Source of the DNA: Thinopyrum elongatum
Taxonomy: Eukaryota; Streptophyta; Magnoliopsida; Poales; Poaceae
NCBI GenBank assembly: GCA_011799875.1
Contig: CM022298.1
Span: 56,633,015 to 56,697,014 of the forward strand
Direction: 5' to 3'
Length of the DNA: 64,000 nucleotides
Of this stretch, positions 57,210 through 64,000 are shown in pieces (the first letter of the stretch is position 1; each line of letters begins with the position of its first letter). The position numbers and the translations under genes were made by a program. The notes under the pieces were generated by a model. It did not search any database and was not told the DNA's origin. It was given only the letters and a program-made list of their open reading frames with translations.

Positions 57210-57753
57210 AGGATGATTTGGCTAAGATATTGAATATATAATATGATTTTTCTTTTGTTTCAATTTATAATGTGATTCGGCTCATAACTTTTTTATATAA
57301 TGTGATGTGATGCGAATTAAATACTGATCTGATAATTCATTGTAAATTATTCAAAATATAGTAAATATATTTTGATGATGTCATCTTCATCAACAATGAA
57401 AGTAGTGATGCTAGTAGTGGGGTAATCTGTGTGGGTATTGACATGGCATAAAGTCAGTGACGTTACTCCATCATTGAATATTGTACAATATGGCATCTTT
57501 GCTCCCAACTTGTGACATTAATCCACAGTCATAGAAATAGCAAGTTGTTGACGTTCTAGAAAATGTCATCGAAGGTACCATTTTCAGTGACATTGTTTTG
57601 CGCGCGCCGTCACCAGGAGTAATCTGTGACGGGGATTCCGTGACGATGCTTGTGACGCCCATAAAACGTCACTTAGGTGTAATTTGTGACGTTATTAGGT
57701 GTTCGATGACATATTTTGGCTCGTCATAGTAGGCCTAATCTCTTGTAGTGAAC

Positions 57754-58376
57754 TAGACATTCATAGAATTGACATGGAGTAGACCCTTCCGTAGAAAAGC
57801 TTAGGGCTAGACGCCACGGGGCCGCCAGAGAGGGGGTGGGAGGGGCACAAGATATCACCTGATAAAGGCTTGGAACCGATCCTCCTTCTGCATGGGTTCC
57901 TAACATTGCTATATAAGGGTGGTTTGATGAGAAAAAGTCAATGCACAACTTTGAACGGCACCTTATTCACAAACCGGACCATGCCACGAGAAGATCCATG
58001 GCTTCAGTTCGAACCTCCCCCCTTTCGGTGCCATTGATACAATTCCTGCTAGGACGTGGCCTCTCTTTGTGGTTTTCTTGATCCTACGACATACTCCAAC
58101 ACAAACCAATTTAGGACAGTATAACCGAGCCTAAACGGAGCTCTCTCACGCCCTCATGATTTCTGGCCGTTAGATCTCACATTAGGATCGTTTTTGGCCG
58201 TTAGATGCCGTGTCCTAAGGGGCTGCTACTCCCAAAAAAAAAATCTGAGATTTGTGGTTCATTGGGCCTTTTTGCCAGCCCATTAACCTCTACAGCTAGC
58301 GAGATCACTAACCGTCGTTCGTCTCGATCGATAGAATCAGATTGACGCTCCTCTCCCGACCTCTCGTATCTCTCGC
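57754..58376. other. Unassigned spacer with a weak dispersed repeat
   Basis: No gene. 57790-57910 (GGGGCCGCCAGAGAGGGGG ... CTTCTGCATGGGTTCCTAACA) resembles 60605-60680, which suggests an old repeat on both sides of the following fragment. Confidence 0.45.
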
Positions 58377-58432
58377 AACCTAGAGTCCTAGACGAACCCT
58401 AGGTACGTTGTGGCCATCCCGCCAGCGCCGGT

Positions 58433-58795
58433 TTGCCAGCCCCCTCCACGCCACCTCGCATTCCTGTACCCCCTCCCCTCCCCTCCCTACAAGATAGCAA
58501 CGTAACCCATCGTTCTCCTCTCTCAGCATCGTTGTCTTCGTCGGTCCGCCCCCTGCCGGCCGACGAAGTCCACCGCCACTACCTCGTCTGCACGTGCTCT
58601 TCCTCCGCAGCAGCGCTCGTTCCATTCATTATTTGCCGAAGGGCTCCCGTCGAAGGGATCCCCGTGCCGGAGGATGGCAGCGCGGTCACTGACGGAGAAG
58701 GAAGCGCGACCATGGATGGCCCGACGGCCGACGGACGTCATCATCGTCGGAGCCGGGGTGGCCGGATCTGGCTTGGGCCTACACGCTCGGAAAGG
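58433..58795 (+). pseudogene. Squalene-epoxidase-like exon 1 fragment
   Basis: A GC-rich stretch ends in TDVIIVGAGVAGS, the FAD-binding GxGxxG motif that in plant squalene monooxygenases follows a membrane segment and a short acidic linker. Just upstream in a neighbouring frame are a hydrophobic/basic piece (AAALVPFIICRR) and EDGSAVTDGEG. Just downstream, in a third frame, AYTLGK matches the family. Two small frameshifts are therefore present. A GTGACA after the last codon may be the exon 1 donor. No later exon was found. The protein would epoxidise squalene in the ER for sterols or triterpenes; this copy cannot. Other FAD-dependent monooxygenases share the motif. Confidence 0.5.
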
Positions 58796-58799
58796 TGAC

Positions 58800-60200
58800 A
58801 TATTTAGAGGATTTCATGTTGTACACTTCTTTTCTTCATTTCCCTGTCGCCGGGCCAGAGCGATGGATCCATGGCGACCGCACTGGTTGGAGCAGCGCCT
58901 CGCCGGATGGCTGGTCACAGGGTCAGCTCGATTTACTCAATCAGTTCGGTTGCACGGCCCGGCAATTCTTCTTCGTTCCTGCATCTCCTCTTCCCCCAAT
59001 TCTTCTTTGATATATGAAATTTGTTTTGTTTTGTTCACTGTTGTGCCCACAAAAAAAGTTCAGGTTGTATACAGGACGATTCAAGCAACATACCGCTCTG
59101 GGTCAAGCAGCACATCAACTTACTCATCTTGGCAAGCTAGCAAGCTGTGTACTTTTGCTTTACGGATATAGTATAAATTTTCAATTTATTTATCTAATGC
59201 ATAATTGCACTGTCATGATTGTCAGGCTAACTCAATCTTTGACTCTCCTGCAGATGGCAGCAATGTAATCACTCAAAAATACAACTAAATACGTTCATCT
59301 GTCCTTGCTCAAGTTGTACTACACAAGCAGTAACACAAAGAACTTGAGGACAAGGACAGGGACAATGGTACAACCATTTCTTACTTAGTTATACCATTGA
59401 ATAAAATTATTTACTTCATTATCACCGTGATTTTCTTTCAATAATTTGAAGGAACACATAGCACCATCTTCTGCCAAGGAACAAGAAGCACCATCTTCTG
59501 CCAAGGAACAAGAAGCACCATCTTCTGACATTGGTACTGCAACCAAAAATGATTCACCCAGAAGAAGTCCTATAGAAGGTCTAAACTACAACTTAGAAAC
59601 TAAAATTTCGTCATGTCCGCTTAATATTTATTTACATACAATTTTGTGGATTACAGCACTGCAAGCCTGCAACTGAAACAAATAAATCGCCTTCAGCAAA
59701 AAAGATGCACTGATCCTAAAAAGATCTTGGATCAGCATTTAAAGTGCTAATAAAAGGAATGGCGGCATTCTGCATACGTCCATCTTTTCGACTGATTTTG
59801 TTTTTCATTAATAAATATAATGCTTGTGTGCGAATGCTATTGCATGGTCACATGATCAGCAACTTTGTCTTCACAAGTAACCGTGTTTTGGTACTATGTT
59901 TGCAAAAACCTGTGCCCGGAACAATTAAACATGCAATTCTATACATATGGTTATTCTACCCAAAATAATGTTTGTTTTGATAGCTCTGGTGTCTATTCCT
60001 ATAAGAAAATGCACTGATTTGATATTGCACTATTCTGCCAAGAATGTTTAACTCTCCATGCTATATTATCTCAAATTGTATTAGCATGACAAAATGCACC
60101 TTTTAAGTTTCCAGTTAAACTTTCTCCTCACGTGAGCTAACATCTGATTTGACCATCTTAGTCTCCAAATTCATATTCAAAATCTGAATTCTTACCCTGA
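58800..60200. other. Possible captured or decayed sequence with a small coding-like repeat
   Basis: AT-rich with scattered short frames. Around 58850-59000 a GC-richer piece has no domain I recognise. Confidence 0.35.
59452..59530 (+). repeat. 27-bp tandem repeat, nearly three copies
   Basis: The unit GCACCATCTTCTGCCAAGGA plus ACAAGAA repeats in frame and would encode APSSAKEQE. The repeat lies inside a 76-codon frame at 59446-59676. Confidence 0.85.
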
Positions 60201-60479
60201 ATTCAGCAGTGCAAACAGCAGACCTGTAGTGCCCACCACTCAAAAAAGACTCACAGTAAATGCTGACAGCTTTATTCATCAGTTTTCAAAAACTTATTTG
60301 CTAATTAGTTACAGATACATGGCGCAAAATGATAACTTAATACTTATAAATGCTTGAATATTACACACAAATTAAACACCATATAATGACCATTAGACTA
60401 ACCCCTCACACACCATTCGTAAGTATAGAACATCTCCGGTACAGGTAAAATTCCAATACAAATTTAATCAACAAAATGT

Positions 60480-60573
60480 CTACATATATCCGTACCTTCT
60501 TTTATCTATATCATTGCATAACATTACATTGCAACAATAGACGGGCGCAGCAACGCGCGCCGGCATGATCTAG
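60480..60573 (+). mobile_element. Candidate Helitron 3' end
   Basis: A short GC hairpin (GGCGC 60544-60548 with GCGCC 60557-60561) is followed after about 8-11 bases by CTAG (60570-60573) and then T, the structure of a Helitron 3' terminus inserted between A and T. The 5' TC end was not identified. If real, it may be the carrier of the squalene-epoxidase-like fragment upstream. Confidence 0.5.
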
Positions 60574-61085
60574 TACTAAAAATAACATGGGGTGGACGCG
60601 GGGCCTGCCGGAGAGGGGGCGCAAGAAATCGCTCGAGGAAGTGTCGACACAACTCTTCCTTTTGCATGGAGTCCTAACATGTGTATACAAAGGTGGTGTT
60701 AAGAGTACAAAGGCGATAAAAAAATTTGAAGTGGCGAAATGACAGTAAAGAGAGAGCGGGAAAGTGGGGGAATATAAAGGGCAGGAAAAAATTGATAAAT
60801 GTTTGTCAAGTGGCCGTTAGATGAAACAAGTACCAGAAATACCATACGTACAAGTACTAAACATATCGTACACATCTAAGCATAAAAACCATTGCATCGA
60901 TAGATATAGCAAGTAAGTCGTACAACAAAAATAACAGTACTTCATGGATACTAGGGTATCCACAAGCTGAACCCTCAAATTAAGTCTACGAGCAGCATAT
61001 ATGTACTACAATAGGAAAGTAGTAATTTCAGTGAATGCACGGCGGGGGGTGTGGTGCTGTGGCCTTCGGACGTCGTCTACAATAC
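60574..61085. other. Unassigned spacer
   Basis: No gene. It includes the dispersed repeat copy at 60605-60680. Confidence 0.4.
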
Positions 61086-61088
61086 GAA

Positions 61089-61445
61089 TCAGCTAATCCG
61101 GGAAGCTTCCAGACACCTGCATCGGGTCAGCCTAGGCCATCTCTGGGACGGTATCAACCTCAACAACTGTTGCCCCCCGTAAGCGAGAGCGGTACTAGGC
61201 CCAACACATTGCTGATCGACATCCTTGGACTCCACTTCGTCCATCGCCCAGTAACGGATCTCAATTCCAATGGCCGAGTCACCATCGACAGAAAGCATAC
61301 GTCGTCGCTGCTCATCCTTAGCACGTGCGACAACATAGTTCACCTCGTACATCATCTCCATTGAGGTTTGATACCAGGAAGCGACCTCCTTCAGCCACGC
61401 CAACTTGCCGGCATCGCCTACGCATATGCCTGAAACATCCAGTTC
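61089..61445 (-). other. Conserved-looking minus-strand open segment, function unknown
   Basis: The minus frame 61089-61403, open upstream to about 61440, reads LAWLKEVASWYQTSMEMMYEV near its start, then AIGIEIRYWAMDEVE. The composition is protein-like, unlike the repeats around it, but I know no family for it. It could be a gene fragment or a transposon exon. Confidence 0.35.
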
Positions 61446-62030
61446 AATCCCACACTGCCATCCGTCTTCACTAAATTATCCGAACATACCCTTATGTGTT
61501 CATAAAAAAAATTAACATGCATGTAACATAGCACTCTATACCACACATATTCACATTTCAATAGACAATAGTAATTTCTACTACAAACTTATTTTTCTTT
61601 TTAAATTTCCTTCCATTTTCTTTCTCTTTCCGTATTGCTAAAATCTATTACACATCAATTGATCTATATCTATACAAATTAAAATGCTACATCATCTCCT
61701 CTCCACTCTTCCCATTCTCTTCTCCTCTCATCTCCTTTTATCTCCTCATCTAATGCTGTCAATCATACAAACCATTCACACATATGACATATCCTCTCAA
61801 ACTCATGCATCCATATCAATTTATAAAGCAGAAAATAAAAAAATAAAAAATAAAAATAAAAATATCAATATCGTATCAATATTATCCATAGATAACATCC
61901 ATATATCATATCATCCATCCAAATTATCCATATATATCCATATTATCCATATCAAACTTCTATATTTCCATATAAAAGAGAGCTAAATACCAAAAAAAAA
62001 AAGGTGCCGTGACCTAGCTCACCTCCATGA
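61446..62030. repeat. AT-rich low-complexity stretch
   Basis: Dense words of ATATCCAT, CATCTCCT and AAATAAAAA between 61690 and 61980, and an A-run at 61990-62002. No gene. Confidence 0.55.
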
Positions 62031-62342
62031 GGTTTTGGGGGAGGCCACCATTGGTGTTGGAAGTGGAGGCCGGCGTAGAGGTGGTGAAGCCCGCCGGCGA
62101 CTGGGATGGAGGAGGGTGGCGGCGGCGCAGTGGAGGTGCACTGCAATCGGGGAAGAGGCTGGCCGGTGGCGAGCTCATGGAGGCAGCGTGCTTCATGCAG
62201 GTGGAGGGGTTGAGGAAAAGGAGGACTACGGTTACACGCGGGCCGCACCGCACCGCACATATAATAGGAACACGAAGGGGCCAGGGTCGCCAAAGATATA
62301 CAAAACTAAGTCGAGTGTCATATATCACACACTCGGGTTACA
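62031..62342. other. GC-rich segment of unknown origin
   Basis: Short frames on both strands, no recognised domain. Confidence 0.35.
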
Positions 62343-62343
62343 A

Positions 62344-63570
62344 GTTTTTTTTTTTGGAAAAGGACGATAGACCCCCGGCCTCTGCATCTGGACGATGCAT
62401 GCGGCCATCTTATTAATTATTCACAGAGGTCATACAAAGTAATAGATCAGTCAGCCTGAAGCCACCATCTTGGCAACACCTGTTGCTACTCCTATCCCAT
62501 TGATAAAGGTTTGCCGAATATCCGGGCCTAATACCAAACGGACATCGCACCAAACCTTAACATCTAAAGCCGGATGCCCCAACCCAGCCACACACTAGGA
62601 CTGGGTCCCATACCGAACCGACGCACTCTCAGAGGCTGCCGCCGCCATCTTCCACCGGTCCATCTCCAGAGCAGAAACTGACCCATCGACCTTGCTTGGC
62701 CTGCCGTCGATGCTACCACGACGCCAGACAACTCCACCATCCTGCACGTATCCGTCCACACGCGCCCGTCGCCGAACCTTCGCAGCACCATGCCACCGGG
62801 ATCCGCCGTCGGGCTTGTAGTGGATGAGACACCGCTCTTCCGCTTGTCTCGTCCAACTAGCACTTGCTCCAAAACGATGCCCTCAGGAGGGACAACGGCA
62901 TCAAAGGTACCATCATCGTCCGATCTGGTAGATCCAGAACTAGGGTTTCCCCCGGAGTATCACGAGTGAGGTGCCACGACCTGCAATAACGATGCCTCGA
63001 CAAGGGAACGAAGTCATAAACGCCGCCATCGTCCGTCATGACCGAAGTCGGCGCGATTTTCACCGAAAGTTGCGTCCCCCCAACCTCGCAGTTGGCTGGA
63101 GCCGAACGGAGCCTCGCTGTGGCGACGAGGGCTGTCGTCGGCACGCCGGCAGGGAGCCTCCTGCCGCCCCTCAACGGTCCTCCTCGCGCCACCGGCCGGC
63201 AAAGGCCGTACCGAGACGGATCTGGACAGGACGCCAGATCTGCAGCCATCGGAGACACCCATGCGCCCGCGGCCGCCACACCGCCGGCCATGTAGGCTCC
63301 CATCGCCGCCGCGCAGCAGGGGCGCCGCCCTGACTGTCGCCCCAGGCCTCCCCGTGTGAGACGCCACCTCCGCCTCACAGGATCTGTCGCGGCGCCCACC
63401 CGCCCTGGATCTGAGGTGCCGGGCCCGCCGCCACCGTGGCCCTTGCCGGCGGCAGCGGCGGCTGGGGATGGAGAAGCGGGGAGGGGTTGGCGGCGCGGGA
63501 TAGGGGGCCCCTGGCGCCGCCCGAGGGGGGGCGATACAAAGTTTGGGGGGGCGATACAAAGTTTGCCATT
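62344..63570 (-). mobile_element. Probable retroelement remnant with poly-A side at left
   Basis: A T-run at 62344-62354 is followed by GGAAAAGGACGATAGACCCC and GCCATCTTATTAATTATTCA, a start I associate with a widespread wheat retroelement (non-LTR-like) read on the minus strand. The rest is C/G-rich with overlapping frames and no RT domain. The right border is unclear. CACTCGGGTTA left of the T-run and CACTCGGCTTA at 63580-63590 might be a degraded TSD. Confidence 0.35.
63522..63564. repeat. Tandem duplication of about 21 bp
   Basis: GGGGGGGCGATACAAAGTTT occurs twice side by side. Confidence 0.85.
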
Positions 63571-63591
63571 AGATGGGCACTCGGCTTATTG

Positions 63592-64000
63592 AGTCTACCT
63601 TCGTGGAGCCAGCCGTCAAGTGGGGTGGTATGACCATCATGGCAAGTGCTTCGCTGAGTCTCGCGTGTTAGCTGATAGGTTTCTGCATAATATGCAGAGT
63701 ACGTTTTGTAAGCCGTGTGTTTTTTGGCAGTGCTCAGACTTAGGAGTATATGGGACTAAGCCAAGAGCACTGCAGTTCTTATATGGGACTCAGCGAAGGG
63801 TGGTGTTTTTTTTATCCTAAATTCTAAAAAGTGCAGCTGCATTTTTTTGCGTTCTGGAGCACACACCCTTTGCCACCGTCGGATCTGGATCTGATCACCA
63901 GGTGTTCCACTGTCGGATCAAGTCTGTTGCGATTCATCTAGGTGTTAACGAAGCGGCCGCATTGGCGACACCACAACACCCACGTCCCCCTCCACTACTC
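63592..64000. other. Unassigned DNA to the window end
   Basis: No gene recognised; small frames only. GATCTGGATCTGATC at about 63881-63895 and GC-rich patches have no clear meaning. Confidence 0.4.

Larger units (their letters stand above)
53088..57750 (+). mobile_element. CACTA element with intact ends, non-autonomous
   Basis: Ends CACTACAACAAAA and TCTCTTGTAGTG are inverted and flanked by the 3-bp TSD AAC (53085-53087 and 57751-57753), as CACTA transposases make. Both arms (53100-53400 and 57440-57740) are rich in GTGACG/CGTCAC words, the expected subterminal repeats. The 4663-bp interior includes a GC-rich exon-like part (54540-54950), an AT-rich intron-like stretch, and a coiled-coil-coding exon near the 3' end (56869-57209). 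It lacks a transposase domain. A Mutator-type MITE (54010) and a Stowaway (56608) inserted into it later. Confidence 0.88.

Noticed and set aside
58120..58170. TCTCTCACGCCC as the Helitron 5' end
   Set aside because: The base before it is C, not the expected A, and no matching copy is available to confirm the border.
62857..63559. 180-codon minus frames near the right end
   Set aside because: Arg/Gly/Ala-rich translations of GC-rich repeat DNA in three overlapping frames; no domain.
1..64000. tRNA or rRNA genes
   Set aside because: No cloverleaf with A and B boxes and no rRNA-like stretch was noticed; TGGTATCAGAGCC at 11197 is a primer-binding site only.

Overview
The window reads as intergenic DNA from a large, transposon-rich grass genome, most likely a Triticeae species (wheat, Aegilops, barley or rye group). 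The support is direct: Stowaway MITEs with CTCCCTCCGTTCC termini, CACTA transposons with TTTAGTCCCGGTT subterminal repeats, an LTR beginning TRTTGGAAATATGCCC as in Angela/WIS/BARE copia elements, several TGATACG...GTATCA-type LTRs, and deep nesting with intact target-site duplications (TSDs). No intact ordinary host gene was found. The only clear host-type gene is a broken cytochrome P450 of the CYP79 type at 50.7-52.4 kb. A short squalene-epoxidase-like fragment lies at about 58.5-58.8 kb.

Left half (1.9-36.5 kb) is a stack of insertions. (1) A Ty3-gypsy element (LTR 1922-2762, gag/protease remnant to 3500) is cut by (2) a CACTA element starting at 3501 whose gene runs on the minus strand (Transposase_24 domain plus Ulp1-like protease). 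That gene is split by (3) a 22.9-kb LTR element (7272-30186, LTRs 3.9 kb, TSD GCTGT), which has almost no internal coding capacity. It carries (4) a copia element on the minus strand (11571-23600, TSD CTACC), which itself contains (5) an inverted solo LTR of its own family (17367-19536, TSD CTTCC). The CACTA sequence resumes at 30192 with the 5' exons of its gene, a GC-rich first exon, dense subterminal repeats, a snRNA-promoter-like module and a foldback hairpin. It ends at about 34448, fused directly to the interior of an Angela-like copia element (RT-RNase H frame 34494-35798, then a truncated LTR). A second CACTA terminus at 36477 cuts that LTR.

Middle (36.7-48.6 kb): a 5'-truncated LINE with a 13-16 bp TSD; solo LTRs at 39136-40540 (TSD ATGAT), 43155-44502 (TSD CCTGC, inside an older related LTR) and 46606-48159 (TSD GCCAG, inside a tandem array of about 235-bp units); and MITEs.

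Right part (50-64 kb): the CYP79 pseudogene with its TATA box and intron; a 4.66-kb CACTA element (53088-57750, TSD AAC) carrying a 455-bp Mutator-type MITE (TSD TCCAAATAA) and a Stowaway MITE; the squalene-epoxidase-like fragment and a Helitron-like 3' end at 60573; then poorly assignable, partly GC-rich repeat DNA to the end.

Family names come from recognition of motifs, not database searches. Exon limits inside decayed transposon genes are approximate.
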